Source: Chromobacterium vaccinii
GTDB lineage: Bacteria > Pseudomonadota > Gammaproteobacteria > Burkholderiales > Chromobacteriaceae
Direction of reading: 5' to 3'
Assembly: GCF_000971335.1 (NCBI RefSeq)
Contig: NZ_JZJL01000008.1
Coordinates: forward strand, 62,001-126,000
DNA length: 64,000 nt
Part shown: piece after piece, positions 1 through 8,795 of the stretch
Numbering within the stretch: the first letter of the stretch is position 1
Layout of the letters: each line of letters opens with the position of its first letter
Notes under the pieces: generated by a model
What the model was told of the DNA's origin: nothing
The model's input: only the letters and a program-made list of their open reading frames with translations
The model's database searches: none
Position numbers and translations under genes: made by a program

Positions 1-130
1 TATGGAGGCGGGCATCGCCGAACTCGATACCATCTACATTAACGGCGGCAAGCGTGGCTTCCTGATCGGCGTCAGCCCGCGCGACGTGATCCGCGTGCTG
101 AATCCCACCCTGGTCAACGCGGCGGCGTAG
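1..130 (+). CDS. YbaK/EbsC-type aminoacyl-tRNA deacylase, C-terminal end (partial)
   Basis: Only the last 42 codons are in the window, in the frame starting at base 2 and ending in TAG at 128-130. The peptide has the family-typical stretch TIYINGGKRGF followed by a short helical end (DVIRVLNPTLV). This resembles the C-terminus of YbaK/EbsC proteins, which hydrolyse mischarged Cys-tRNA(Pro) in the cytoplasm. The 3' end overlaps the convergent binding-protein gene by 17 bases. The call rests on this short C-terminal match, and the catalytic part lies outside the window. Confidence 0.55.
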   Translation, partial: MEAGIAELDTIYINGGKRGFLIGVSPRDVIRVLNPTLVNAAA

Positions 131-878
131 CCTCGGGAAAGTGGCGCTGGTAGATCGCCTTCAGGCTGCCGTCCTTTTCCATCTGCGCCAGCGCCCGGCC
201 GAAGTCTTCGCGTATGCGCTCCGCCTGCGGGTAGCTGCGCGAGAACATCAGTCCCAGCGGCGTATCCTTGTCCATCGGCGTCGGGATGTAGCCGAACTCT
301 TTTTCGTGTTCAGGCATGATGTTGTGGATCAGGTATAGCCCGCGCTCCAGCACCATCGGCACTAGGTCCATATGTCCCAGTTGCAGTTGCCGCAGCGCGT
401 TGACTTCGTCCGGGGTCAGCAGCGTGTTGAGCCGGTGTTGCTGGAACAGAGGGATATACCAGTAGCCCAGCTGGATGGCGATGCGGTAGCCGCGCAATTC
501 GTCCAGGGATTTGAACTGTTGCGGGGGATGGGGCAGGTGGGGCTTGTGATAGAACAGGTAGCTGTTGGCGCGCATCAGCGGCGCGGAAAAGTCGAAATCC
601 TTTTCCCTCTCCGGCGTCGGGCGGTAGGGGAAGGCCGCCGCGGCCTTGCCGGTCTTGGTCAGCCATTCGGTTTGCGGCCAGCTCTGGAACGTTAGCTGCG
701 CCCGGTAGCCGGCGCGGCGGAAGGCTTCGCGGACGATCTCGGTGAAAGCGCCCTGGGCCGGAAGCTGCTGCGACACGTAAGGCGGCCATTCGCCGGTGGC
801 CAGATCCACGGTCTGCTCGGCCGCCGACGCGCGGAACGCCAGCAGGAGAGCAAAAGCGGACAACAGCAGACGCCGCAT
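114..878 (-). CDS. Periplasmic substrate-binding protein, amino-acid ABC (SBP_bac_3) type
   Basis: The protein has 254 residues. It has a clear signal peptide (MRRLLLSAFALLLAF, cleavage probably near ASAAEQ) followed by a two-lobed bacterial solute-binding fold of family 3. Recognisable pieces are GEWPPYV near the mature N-terminus, the FPYRPTPEREKDFDFSAPL segment and the ending DGSLKAIYQRHF. The start is supported by GAGGAG five bases upstream of the ATG. No permease or ATPase gene is adjacent, so it is an orphan binding protein and may work with a distant transporter or as a sensor partner. Ligand unknown; polar amino acids are usual for the family. Confidence 0.8.
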   Translation of the reverse strand: MRRLLLSAFALLLAFRASAAEQTVDLATGEWPPYVSQQLPAQGAFTEIVREAFRRAGYRAQLTFQSWPQTEWLTKTGKAAAAFPYRPTPEREKDFDFSAPLMRANSYLFYHKPHLPHPPQQFKSLDELRGYRIAIQLGYWYIPLFQQHRLNTLLTPDEVNALRQLQLGHMDLVPMVLERGLYLIHNIMPEHEKEFGYIPTPMDKDTPLGLMFSRSYPQAERIREDFGRALAQMEKDGSLKAIYQRHFPEATPPR

Positions 879-892
879 GGCGACTCCTCGAA

Positions 893-931
893 GAGGCGGG
901 GATACTGTGTTATCGCACAGCCTCCCGCCTC
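893..931 (-). promoter_or_regulatory. Stem-loop in the leader of the binding-protein gene
   Basis: GAGGCGGG at 893-900 pairs with CCCGCCTC at 924-931, and an inner CTGTG/CACAG stem closes a six-base loop. No U-tract follows on either strand. On the minus strand the hairpin ends a few bases before the Shine-Dalgarno sequence of the 114-878 gene and follows the ftrD stop. It could shield that RBS or separate the gene from the ftr operon. Confidence 0.3.
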
Positions 932-941
932 AACCAAGCGC

Positions 942-2393
942 TCACCACCACCAGAACATGAAGCCCCAGGCGCAGTCGACCAGCGCCAGCGCGCCGCAGA
1001 ACGGCAGCAGCGCGGCCCAGCGGCGCAGGCCGCTGTTCCAGCGCGACAGAATGCCGAAGGCCAGCCGCAGCGCCCACAGATTGGCCCCCGCCAGCAGCGC
1101 CAGGCGCGCGTCGTTGACCCAGTGCATGCCGAAGCCTTCGGCCTTCAACAGCGTCACCGTCAGCGCCGACAAGCCGAGGAACACGCCGCAGCCGGCCAGC
1201 GGGATCAGCGCCTGCGCCAGGTGGTGCAGCCGTTGGGTTCGCCAGCGGCCGGACGCGAGCACCGCCAGCGCCAGCGAGGCCAGGATGCCGGTGCCGAGCA
1301 CCAGCGCGGTGGCGGCGACGTAGGCGATCAGCGACGCGCCGTCCAGCCAGGAGAACACGTCGTTGTGCTGCGGGTAGTGGGTGAGCAGCCACCACGGCGC
1401 CTCGGTGTCCAGCGGCCACATGATGTCGCGGTCCACCAGCCATTCGGCCGCGCCCTGTTTCAGCGCGACGAACCAGGGACTCATGGTCCAGTGGAAGGCG
1501 CCCATCGCCACGCCCAAGAGGCCGTAGACGATCAGCGCGGTCTGCCAGCCGTCGGCTTCCTTCTCCGCCACGCGCACCACCTCGTCGCTGGACGAGCGCA
1601 GGCTCAGTTCGATCGCGCCGCGGTGGTCGCTGCAGCGGCCGCACATATGGCAGCCGCTGCCGCCCTGCATGTGGCGCAAGGGTTGCAGCGGCGCGCAGTC
1701 CACCGCCGGCGTCCGCTCATGCGAGGCTTTCCAGGCGGCCTCGTCGACCCGGTAGTACAGCGGCGCCAGCTTGGACAAGAGGCCGAACACGCCGTTGACC
1801 GGGCACAGGTGGCGGCACCAGGCGCGTTTGCCGCGGGTGTAGACGAAGCCGACGGCGATGGCGGCTACGGTGGAGCCGCCCAGCACCAAGAGCGCCGCTT
1901 TCGGGTATTGGTAGACGCTGACCAGCTGGCCGTAGACCGTGGTCAGCACAAAGGCGACGAAAGGCCAGCCGCCCCAGCGCATCCAGCGCGGGATCGGCCG
2001 TCCCATGCCCTTGCGCGCCGCCCATTCCGACAGCGCGCCCTCCGGGCACAGCACGCCGCACCACAGCCGGCCGAACAGCACCATCGACAGCAGCACGAAC
2101 GGCCACCAGATGCCCCAGAACACGAACTGGGCGAAGATGGTCAGGTTGTCCCACATCCGCGCCGTGTCTTCAGGCAAGGACAGGCAGGCGGGGACGATCA
2201 GCAGGAAAGCGTAGACCAGCACCACCGCCCATTGCAGCTTGCGCAGCAGGGCGGCGTGGTCGCGCAGCCAGACGCCCGCGAGCGCCAGCAGGCCGCGCGG
2301 CCGCCGCTCAGGGCTACAGGAGCTGCCGCCCGACGGGGCGGCGGCGATGGGAATCACCCGTTGCGGCGGGCGCTGGGCGCGGCCGGATTTCAT
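942..2393 (-). CDS. ftrD: FtrD-like membrane polyferredoxin of the ferrous iron uptake system
   Basis: The protein has 483 residues. The start chosen is the ATG that overlaps the ftrC stop as ATGA; an in-frame start 10 codons upstream would lie inside ftrC. It is a polytopic membrane protein with a first helix around residues 35-55. It carries cysteine clusters of the NapH/CcoG/YccM type: CGVLCPEGAL, CRHLCPVNG and, later, CHMCGRC. In Bordetella and Brucella FtrD is thought to accept electrons from Fe(II) oxidation during permease transport. It is the last gene of the ftrABCD operon. The order and coupling make the assignment strong; electron acceptor and topology are inferred. Confidence 0.85.
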   Translation of the reverse strand: MKSGRAQRPPQRVIPIAAAPSGGSSCSPERRPRGLLALAGVWLRDHAALLRKLQWAVVLVYAFLLIVPACLSLPEDTARMWDNLTIFAQFVFWGIWWPFVLLSMVLFGRLWCGVLCPEGALSEWAARKGMGRPIPRWMRWGGWPFVAFVLTTVYGQLVSVYQYPKAALLVLGGSTVAAIAVGFVYTRGKRAWCRHLCPVNGVFGLLSKLAPLYYRVDEAAWKASHERTPAVDCAPLQPLRHMQGGSGCHMCGRCSDHRGAIELSLRSSSDEVVRVAEKEADGWQTALIVYGLLGVAMGAFHWTMSPWFVALKQGAAEWLVDRDIMWPLDTEAPWWLLTHYPQHNDVFSWLDGASLIAYVAATALVLGTGILASLALAVLASGRWRTQRLHHLAQALIPLAGCGVFLGLSALTVTLLKAEGFGMHWVNDARLALLAGANLWALRLAFGILSRWNSGLRRWAALLPFCGALALVDCAWGFMFWWW

Positions 2394-3214
2394 GCGGCGA
2401 CGGCCTGGCGGCGGTTGCGCCACTGGAACAGCGACCAGATCGCCGCCCAGAACAGCGCGTAGGCGAGCAGGCTGGTCAGCGCCGGGTGCGAGCGGTAGCC
2501 GGTCAGCGCGGCCACCACGCCGCCGAAGGGGCTCATGTCGTCAAGCAGCGCAGAGCTGTCCCACAGCGGGTCCACCAGCGCCGGCAGCACGTCCATCGAG
2601 ATCAGCTTCTCCACGCCGGACAGGAACAGCGACGCGCCCAACAGCAGCAGCATGATCTCGGTGACGCGGAAGAACAGCCGCCAGGACAGCACCTTGCCGC
2701 CCAGCTGCAGCAGGTAGAAGGTGAGGAAGGCCAGCAGCAGGCCGATCAGGCCGGCCGCGCCCATCTTGGCGAGCTCCATGCCCTGGGCCTCGGCCAGCAT
2801 GCCGTACAGGAAGACCACGGCTTCGCTGCCTTCGCGGGCGATGGCCAGCGCGGCCAGCACGGTCACGCCCCACCAGTTGTTGCTGGCGGCTTTTTCAGAC
2901 AAGCCGCTTTCCAGCTCTTTCTTCAGCGTGCGGCCGTGTTCGCGCATCCACAGCACCATTTGCACGATCAGCGCGGCGGCGATGAACACCATGCCGGTCT
3001 GGAAGTAGTCCTGAGCGCCGGCCATCAGGCTGCCGGCGGTGAACAGCGCCACGGCCAAAGCCACGGCCATCGCCAGGCCCAGCGCCACGCCGCCCCACAG
3101 ATAGGGCTTGCCGGCGCGGCCGGCCGGGTTGTGGTTCATCCAGGCATTGAGGATGCCGACCACCAGCAGCGCCTCGACGCTTTCGCGCCAGACGATGAAG
3201 AGTACCTGTCCCAT
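2390..3214 (-). CDS. ftrC: FTR1-family iron permease FtrC (EfeU-like)
   Basis: The protein has 274 residues and about seven membrane helices. It shows the two FTR1 iron-coordination motifs: WRESVEA near residue 10 (REXXE) and AREGSEA near residue 130 (REGXE). These transport ferric ion generated by oxidation of Fe(II) across the inner membrane. It sits between the cupredoxin gene ftrB and the polyferredoxin gene ftrD, overlapping ftrD by four bases, so translation of the two is probably coupled. The length fits the family. EfeU is the alternative name, but the P19, cupredoxin and polyferredoxin neighbours point to the Ftr rather than the EfeUOB layout. Confidence 0.93.
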   Translation of the reverse strand: MGQVLFIVWRESVEALLVVGILNAWMNHNPAGRAGKPYLWGGVALGLAMAVALAVALFTAGSLMAGAQDYFQTGMVFIAAALIVQMVLWMREHGRTLKKELESGLSEKAASNNWWGVTVLAALAIAREGSEAVVFLYGMLAEAQGMELAKMGAAGLIGLLLAFLTFYLLQLGGKVLSWRLFFRVTEIMLLLLGASLFLSGVEKLISMDVLPALVDPLWDSSALLDDMSPFGGVVAALTGYRSHPALTSLLAYALFWAAIWSLFQWRNRRQAVAA

Positions 3215-3232
3215 TCGCGTTTACCTTTTGTG

Positions 3233-3568
3233 TTACTTGGCGACGATCACGCCCTGGCCGGTCTTCATGTGGAATTCGTCGAAAAACTTGTATTCGCCCG
3301 GCGCCAGCGGCTGGAACACCAGGAAGGATTCGGCGCCGGGGCCCAGCACCTTTTCCTTGCGCAGCGGCGTGCTCTCGAACTCGGCCGGAGTTTTGCCGGT
3401 GTTCATCACTTCGATCTTGAATTTCTTGTTGGCCGGCACCACCAGGCGGGCCGGAATCAACTGGCCGTCCTTCATTTGCAGCTTGAATACCGGCATGTCT
3501 TCGGCGAACGCCGGGGAAGAGAGCAGGCCGGCCAGCAGGGCGGCGGCCATCAGGCGCAGAACAGTCAT
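3233..3568 (-). CDS. ftrB: Periplasmic cupredoxin-like protein FtrB
   Basis: The protein has 111 residues, with a signal peptide (about residues 1-22, ending SSPAFA-ED). The mature part is a single beta-sandwich cupredoxin-like domain of the EfeO N-terminal type. It ends in FHMKTGQGVIVAK, whose His and Met are candidate metal ligands. In the Ftr system FtrB is proposed to oxidise or hand over Fe(II) delivered by FtrA, for passage through FtrC. There are 18 bases between this gene and ftrC, and about 100 from ftrA. A classical type-1 copper Cys is not visible, so a blue-copper site is unlikely. Confidence 0.85.
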   Translation of the reverse strand: MTVLRLMAAALLAGLLSSPAFAEDMPVFKLQMKDGQLIPARLVVPANKKFKIEVMNTGKTPAEFESTPLRKEKVLGPGAESFLVFQPLAPGEYKFFDEFHMKTGQGVIVAK

Positions 3569-3669
3569 CGTTTCGGAGTCCCGGAATGAGAAACAGCGCG
3601 GCAGGCCCGCGCCGTCTCCAATTGTATCGCAGTCAAGAATGCTTTGCGTTCACATTCTCACTATGCGGA

Positions 3670-4215
3670 TCAGTAGCCGCCCTTCTTGCCGATGCCGGCG
3701 AAGGTGAACTCGTAGTTGACGTCGAACGGCTTGAACCAGGCGGCGACGCCGGTTTCCTTGTCGACGTGGCGGCCGAAGTGGGCGTGCTCATTGGCGGTCG
3801 GCGGCATGATGGTGTATTTCAGCTTGTACTTGCCCGGGCCTTGCAGCTTGATGTTGTCGCCGTAGTGCGGGCCGTCGTTGGCCACCATCGGCATCAGTTC
3901 GCCTTTCTGGGTCTTGCCGCCGACCTTGGTCAGTTCGTACTTGACCACCAGGTACGGCATCCAGGCGCCTTCTTCGAAGCCGTTCGGATTGTTCTTGGTG
4001 GCGTGGATGTCGGCTTCCAGATGCACGTCGGACGCTTCCGGCTTCAGCATCATGCCTTCCGGCTCCATCTTGGTCGGCTGCAGGTAGACGGCGCCGATTT
4101 CCATGCCGTTTTTCAGGGCGGGCTTGCCGATCGGGTATTCCTTGGCCATGGCGGCGAAGGAGGCGGACAGGGCGATGCTGGCGACAGCCAGCTGGCAGAC
4201 AAAGCGACGCATCAT
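3670..4215 (-). CDS. ftrA: Periplasmic iron-binding protein FtrA (P19/Tp34 family)
   Basis: The protein has 181 residues, with a signal peptide (MMRRFVCQLAVASIALSA, cleavage near MAKEYPIG). The mature protein matches the P19/Tp34 iron-transport family. Metal-site features visible are MKPEASDVHLEADIHATKNN (Met and His ligands), DGPHYGDN and a late HAHFGRHVD segment. It would bind Fe(II), possibly with Cu, in the periplasm and feed FtrB and FtrC. AAGGA precedes the two alternative ATGs (4215 or 4212). It is first in the operon, directly behind a sigma70 promoter overlapped by a Fur box. Confidence 0.9.
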   Translation of the reverse strand: MMRRFVCQLAVASIALSASFAAMAKEYPIGKPALKNGMEIGAVYLQPTKMEPEGMMLKPEASDVHLEADIHATKNNPNGFEEGAWMPYLVVKYELTKVGGKTQKGELMPMVANDGPHYGDNIKLQGPGKYKLKYTIMPPTANEHAHFGRHVDKETGVAAWFKPFDVNYEFTFAGIGKKGGY

Positions 4216-4260
4216 GTTTTCCTTATTTAAGTAGGGCGGCAGTACCGGCCGCTGAACTGC

Positions 4261-4289
4261 ATGATAATGCTAGTAATTATCGTTTGCAA
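4261..4289 (-). promoter_or_regulatory. Sigma70 promoter with embedded Fur box for ftrABCD
   Basis: On the minus strand TTGCAA (4284-4289) and TATCAT (4261-4266) are separated by exactly 17 bases. A 19-base near-palindrome at 4263-4281 matches the GATAATGATAATCATTATC Fur consensus at 16 of 19 positions and lies across the spacer and -10. Fur bound with Fe(II) would therefore occlude RNA polymerase, giving iron-repressed expression of ftrABCD. The site is about 45 bases upstream of the ftrA ATG. Confidence 0.85.
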
Positions 4290-4427
4290 ACCTTGACCGG
4301 CTGGAAATGGCTTGAAAAATCATCAATATATATGATTTTGTCAATTTAATTGTTGAATGGCGTCCCGGATGTCTTGCCGGCTGCGGCGGCGGCCGGACTT
4401 GGTCGCCGCCGGGAGGAGGGGCGCTGA

Positions 4428-6284
4428 TCAGCGCAGGGTTAGGCGCAGCTGCCGCAGCTGAGCCAGGCTCTGGTCCAGAATCAGCAGTTGCAGCATCTGC
4501 TCGGCCAGATGGCCGGCGCCGTCGCGATAGGCTTGGGCGAAGGCGTCCACCGCCGCGGCGTCCAGCTGCCCCTCGGTGGCCGCGGCCAGCCGCGCGCCCA
4601 GGCCGTCGAAGCGCGGGGCCAGGCTGGTTTGCAGCCAGCCGGACAAGGGCGGGTTGAAGCCACGCTTCTTGCGCTGGAAGAAGTCGGCCGGCAGCGCCGG
4701 GTGGATCGCGCGGCGGAAGATCAGCTTGGCCGGCTTGGTGTAGCGTTCGGCGGCGGAGGTCGCCAGCAGACGTTGGTAGAAGCCGTGGTCCAGCAGCGGC
4801 GCGCGGCCTTCGAGGCCGTGGGCCATCGTGCACAGGTCGGACTTTTGCAGGATGTAGTCGGGCAGGTAGTTGGCGAAGTCCAGCTCCAGCAGCTGGTGCA
4901 GGCCGGGCGCGCCGTCTTTGGGCTCCGGGCCGATGTCGTCGGGCGCGCGCCAATGGCACAGCTTTTCCAGCTTGCGGCCGCCTTGCAGGAAGCTGCGTTG
5001 TCCCGGCGTGAAGCCGGAGAAGCGCAGCGAATAGGCGCTTTTCCAGTCCATCGCCAGCTCGGTGGCCAGCTTGCCGCGCTTGCTGTCCAGCTGCGGCTTG
5101 ATCGGCAGCGGCAGGCGGATGTTTTGCCGCCAGCGGGTGCGCAGATGCTTGCCCATGCGTTTGTAGCCGGCCAGCATTTCATCGCCGCCGTCGCCCACCA
5201 GAACTACCTTGACATGCTTGGTGACCTCCCGCGCCAGATACCAGGTGGGGAAGCTGGACGGATCGGCGAAGGGCTGGTCCAGGTCGGCGACGATGCGATC
5301 GAAATCGGCGGCCAGGTTTTCTGGCATCTCCACTCGCACATTGGGCAGGCCCATGCGCTGGGCGGAGTCGGCGGCGTCGCCGGACTCGTCCATGCCCGAG
5401 CCGGGGAAGGCGGCGGTGAAGCTGGAGAATTGCGTCAGCTGCTGGGTGGCGAGCCGGCTGGCGATCACGGTGGAGTCAATGCCGCCGGACAGCAGCACGC
5501 CCAGCGGCCGGTCGGCCACGGTGCGCATCGCCACCGCGCGGTCCAGTTCCGGCAGCCAGTCGCCGGATTCCGCCTTCGGCTGCCAGTAGCGCTGCTTGCT
5601 CAACTGGCGGCTGTTCAGGTCGAATTCCAGCCGGTAGCCGTTCTCCAGCCGCTGGATGTGGCTGAACACGGTGGCCGGGGAGGGGATGTAGCGGTGGGCG
5701 AGGTAGGCGTCTATCGCCGCCGAGTTGAAATCGCGCTGGTCGGCCGGCAGGAAGGGCAGCACCGCGCGCACCAGCGAGCCGTAGGCGAAGTTTCCATCCC
5801 GCAGCGAGTACAGCAGCGGCTTCTCGCCCATGCGGTCGCGGGCCAGGTGGACCTTGCCGCTGCGCTTGTCCAGGATGGCGAAGGCGAACATGCCGCGCAG
5901 CCGCGCGAGCAGGCCCTCGATGCCCCAGGCCTGGTAGCCGCGCAGGATGAACTCGGTGTCGGCATGGGTGCGGAAGACGGCGCCGCCGGCTTCCAGTTCG
6001 GCCTTGCCGGCCTCCCAGTCGTAGACCTCGCCATTGTAGCAGATCCAGACCTGGCCGTCGTCGCTGGCCATCGGCTGGTTGGCCACCGGGCGCGGGTCGA
6101 TGATGGCCAGGCGGGCGTGCAGCATCGCGTTGCGGATGGCGTCGTCGCCGGCCGGGTTCAGCGCCGCGTCCAGCAGCAGCCGGCTGGCGTCATCCGGGCC
6201 GCGGCGGCGCAACTCGTCCAGCATCGCTTGCGGGACGGCGGGATTGACGGGGCTGCGCGAGAAAAATCCGGCGATTCCACACAT
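4428..6284 (-). CDS. asnB: Glutamine-hydrolysing asparagine synthetase (class B)
   Basis: The protein has 618 residues. It begins MCGIAGFF, so Cys2 becomes the N-terminal nucleophile of a class II glutamine amidotransferase domain (about residues 2-195). The synthetase domain follows with the ATP-pyrophosphatase loop LLSGGIDSTV and the later VVLVGDGGDEMLAGY. It makes asparagine from aspartate, glutamine and ATP in the cytoplasm. No operon partner is obvious, since fsr upstream is about 90 bases away. The stop lies in a 14-base perfect palindrome (GCGCTGATCAGCGC). Paralogues amidate surface polysaccharides or peptides; with no such genes nearby, the plain biosynthetic role is preferred but not proven. 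Confidence 0.85.
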   Translation of the reverse strand: MCGIAGFFSRSPVNPAVPQAMLDELRRRGPDDASRLLLDAALNPAGDDAIRNAMLHARLAIIDPRPVANQPMASDDGQVWICYNGEVYDWEAGKAELEAGGAVFRTHADTEFILRGYQAWGIEGLLARLRGMFAFAILDKRSGKVHLARDRMGEKPLLYSLRDGNFAYGSLVRAVLPFLPADQRDFNSAAIDAYLAHRYIPSPATVFSHIQRLENGYRLEFDLNSRQLSKQRYWQPKAESGDWLPELDRAVAMRTVADRPLGVLLSGGIDSTVIASRLATQQLTQFSSFTAAFPGSGMDESGDAADSAQRMGLPNVRVEMPENLAADFDRIVADLDQPFADPSSFPTWYLAREVTKHVKVVLVGDGGDEMLAGYKRMGKHLRTRWRQNIRLPLPIKPQLDSKRGKLATELAMDWKSAYSLRFSGFTPGQRSFLQGGRKLEKLCHWRAPDDIGPEPKDGAPGLHQLLELDFANYLPDYILQKSDLCTMAHGLEGRAPLLDHGFYQRLLATSAAERYTKPAKLIFRRAIHPALPADFFQRKKRGFNPPLSGWLQTSLAPRFDGLGARLAAATEGQLDAAAVDAFAQAYRDGAGHLAEQMLQLLILDQSLAQLRQLRLTLR

Positions 6285-6373
6285 GATGACTGCGTTTCCA
6301 AACGCGCGGGGCGGCCAGGCGCCCCGCTTGGGTTTTCAATGCCGCGCAGTATCCGGCGCGCCGCCGGACGGTG

Positions 6374-7573
6374 TCAAACCCTGGCCTTGCGATGCAGGTC
6401 CGGCAGCGCCACCGCCGCGATGCCCAGCAAGGGGAGGAAGGCGCACAGCTGGTAGACGAACTCGATGCCTCTGAGGTCGGCCAGTTCGCCCAGCACCGCG
6501 GCGCCGATGCCGCCGATGCCGAAGGCGAAGCCGAAGAACATGCCGGATACCATGCCCACCTTGCCCGGCAGCAGCTCCTGAGCGTAGATCAGGATGGCCG
6601 GGAAGGCCGAAGCCAGAATGAAGCCGATGGGCAGCGACAGCGCGGCGGTCCAGAACAGGTTGGCGTGCGGCAGCGCCAGCGCCAGCGGCGCCACGCCCAG
6701 GATGGAGAAGCCGATTACCCGCTTGCGGCCGATGGCGTCGCCGATCGGGCCGCCCAGCACGGTGCCGGCGGCCACCGCGAACAGGAACAGGAACAGGTAC
6801 AGCTGCGCCGACTGCATGCCCACCTGGAAATGGTGGATCAGGTAGAAGGTGTAGTAACTGGTGATGCTGGCCAGATAGAAGTGCTTGGAGAATACCAGCA
6901 GGAGCAACAGCAGCAGCGTCAGCTTGACCCGGGCGGAGGACAGGTCGGGCGGGGCGACGACGCTGGCCTTCTTGGCCTGGCGCTGCTGATGCGCGTACCA
7001 CTGGCCGACGCGGAACAGCACGTACATCGCCAGCAGCGCGGCCAGGCCGAACCAGGCCACGCTGCGCTGGCCCAGCGGAATCACGATCAGCGCCGCCAGC
7101 AGCGGTCCGGTGGCGCTGCCGGCGTTGCCGCCCACCTGGAAGATGGACTGGGCGAGGCCGGGACGGCCGCCGGACGCCATCCGCGCCACCCGCGACGATT
7201 CCGGATGGAAGATGGACGAGCCGGTGCCCACCAGCGCGGCGGCCAGCAGCAGCAGTGGGAAGCTGGAGGCGCTGGACAGCAACAGCAGGCCGATCAGCGT
7301 GGAGCTCATGCCGAATACCAGCGAGTAGGGCTGGGGGCGCTTGTCGGTATAGATGCCCACCAGCGGCTGCAGCAGCGAGGCGGTGCACTGGTAGGTGAAG
7401 GTCATCAGGCCGATCTCGGCGAAGCTGAGGTGGTAGTTGCCCTTTAGCAGCGGGTATAGCGCCACCAGCAGCGACTGCAGCATGTCGTTGAGAAAATGGG
7501 AAAAACTGATCGCGCCGAGCACGCGGAAGCGGGTGTCCTGCGGGGCGGCGAGCGTGGGACTGCTGGTGGTCAT
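6374..7573 (-). CDS. MFS exporter of the fosmidomycin-resistance (Fsr) type
   Basis: The protein has 399 residues and twelve predicted membrane helices. The N-terminal pattern SHFLNDMLQSLLVALYPLLK and the segments GIYTDKRPQPYSL and GTGSSIFHPESSRVARMASG are characteristic of the Fsr subgroup of the major facilitator superfamily. It would export small molecules across the inner membrane using the proton gradient; fosmidomycin is the known E. coli substrate and the native one is unknown. It is divergent from an AraC/cupin regulator with 96 bases between the start codons, a usual exporter-regulator arrangement that suggests local control. Confidence 0.85.
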   Translation of the reverse strand: MTTSSPTLAAPQDTRFRVLGAISFSHFLNDMLQSLLVALYPLLKGNYHLSFAEIGLMTFTYQCTASLLQPLVGIYTDKRPQPYSLVFGMSSTLIGLLLLSSASSFPLLLLAAALVGTGSSIFHPESSRVARMASGGRPGLAQSIFQVGGNAGSATGPLLAALIVIPLGQRSVAWFGLAALLAMYVLFRVGQWYAHQQRQAKKASVVAPPDLSSARVKLTLLLLLLLVFSKHFYLASITSYYTFYLIHHFQVGMQSAQLYLFLFLFAVAAGTVLGGPIGDAIGRKRVIGFSILGVAPLALALPHANLFWTAALSLPIGFILASAFPAILIYAQELLPGKVGMVSGMFFGFAFGIGGIGAAVLGELADLRGIEFVYQLCAFLPLLGIAAVALPDLHRKARV

Positions 7574-7669
7574 CGTGCAATACTCATTCGGGGTGGTGGA
7601 ACCATGCTAGCAAGCACATTCCCGCCAGTCCTGCGAAAATGAGGCAACTATCTTATCGAAAGAGGCAGA

Positions 7670-8443
7670 GTGGACAGCCTGGAGCCCCGAGACGAGTTCG
7701 ACCTGGGAGAGGAGCCGGTGGTGGGCAAGCCGCGCGACTACCCGGCCGGCAAGGAAACCGAACGCCATCGCCATCCCACCGCCCAGCTCTTGTACGCGGT
7801 GGAGGGCCTGATGCTGGTCGGCACCGAGCGCGGCCAGTGGGTGGTGCCGCCGACGCGCGCCATCTGGCTGCCGATCGGCACCTGGCACCAGGTGAGCATG
7901 GTCAGCCCGGTGCGGATGCGCAGCATTTACGTGCGCGGCGACCGGTTGGAGGGCCTGCCTGCCGACTGCAGCGTGCTGGAGGTGTCGCCGCTGCTGCGCG
8001 AGTTGATCGTCGCCGCGGTGGCGGTGGGGCGAGTCTGTCAGTCCGGTTCGCGCGACGAGAAGGTGATGGACCTGCTGCTGGCGGAAATCGGCCGCGCGCC
8101 GGTGCTGCCGCTGTCGCTGCCGCAACCGGCGTCCGCCGCGCTGCGCCAGCTGTGCGACGTCTGGCTCGCGCATCCGGACGACGCGCGCGGCGCGGCCGAG
8201 TGGGCGCGCGAGCTGGCGCTGGACCCGCGCACGCTGCAGCGCCGCTTCCGCCGCGAAACCGGCCTCAGCTTCGGCCAGTGGCGGCGTCAGGCGCGGCTGA
8301 TGCTGGCGCTGCAGCGGCTGGCTTGCGGCGACAGCGTATTGAAGGTGGCGCTGGACCTGGGCTACGCCAGCCCCAGCGCCTTCGCCACCATGTTCAAGCG
8401 CGAGCTGGGCGCGCCGCCGAGCAGCTTCTTCGCCGCCTCGTAG
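7670..8443 (+). CDS. AraC-family regulator with N-terminal cupin (NimR-like)
   Basis: The protein has 257 residues and a GTG start, preceded by an AGAGG-type RBS. Residues about 25-95 form a cupin sensor, seen as ERHRHPTAQLLYAVEGLM and PPTRAIWLPIGTWHQ. Residues about 155-255 form two helix-turn-helix units of AraC type (ALDPRTLQRRFRRETGLSF, then VALDLGYASPSAFATMFKRE). The domain layout resembles NimR (YeaM), which controls the divergent nimT drug exporter in E. coli. Here it probably regulates the Fsr-like exporter across the shared 96-base control region. Inducer unknown. Confidence 0.85.
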   Translation: MDSLEPRDEFDLGEEPVVGKPRDYPAGKETERHRHPTAQLLYAVEGLMLVGTERGQWVVPPTRAIWLPIGTWHQVSMVSPVRMRSIYVRGDRLEGLPADCSVLEVSPLLRELIVAAVAVGRVCQSGSRDEKVMDLLLAEIGRAPVLPLSLPQPASAALRQLCDVWLAHPDDARGAAEWARELALDPRTLQRRFRRETGLSFGQWRRQARLMLALQRLACGDSVLKVALDLGYASPSAFATMFKRELGAPPSSFFAAS

Positions 8444-8795
8444 GGTGCGTCACCCCGCAGGGGCGGTGCACCGTGTTGTTCCCGCTTCGCGGAGAATGGT
8501 TTTTGGTGGGGTTGACCGCAAGGCAGGCGGGTAGTATTGGGTAGGGGGATGTTTAGCAACGCGCGATGTTGTGTCCACTGCGCGGACGATGTGTTAGGTG
8601 CAGGTTCCGCCCGTTTGCCGGGTGGAACCTGAACTCCAACATCGTCCTGGACGCGGATTCCTGGCGCAATTTAACTGCGCCGCCGCTCGGCGTTAGTGAG
8701 GCTCTGCGTTCGCTACCGGCAGATTATGCCTGCAACGCTTGTGGGAGACGCTGGGCTTCATTCTATCCCGTCCCGGCTGCAGATATTGCCGGATA
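8444..8795. other. Gene-free stretch with two inverted repeats
   Basis: No convincing coding gene is seen. A GGTGCGTCACCCC/GGGGCGGTGCACC imperfect inverted repeat (about 8448-8476, 10 of 13 pairs) follows the AraC gene and resembles a dispersed intergenic palindrome. A second, stronger hairpin lies at 8601-8631: 13 pairs including one G-U, loop TTTGC, ends CAGGTTCC/GGAACCTG. A 79-codon frame covers 8566-8805 but runs through that hairpin and has no recognisable domain. Confidence 0.4.
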
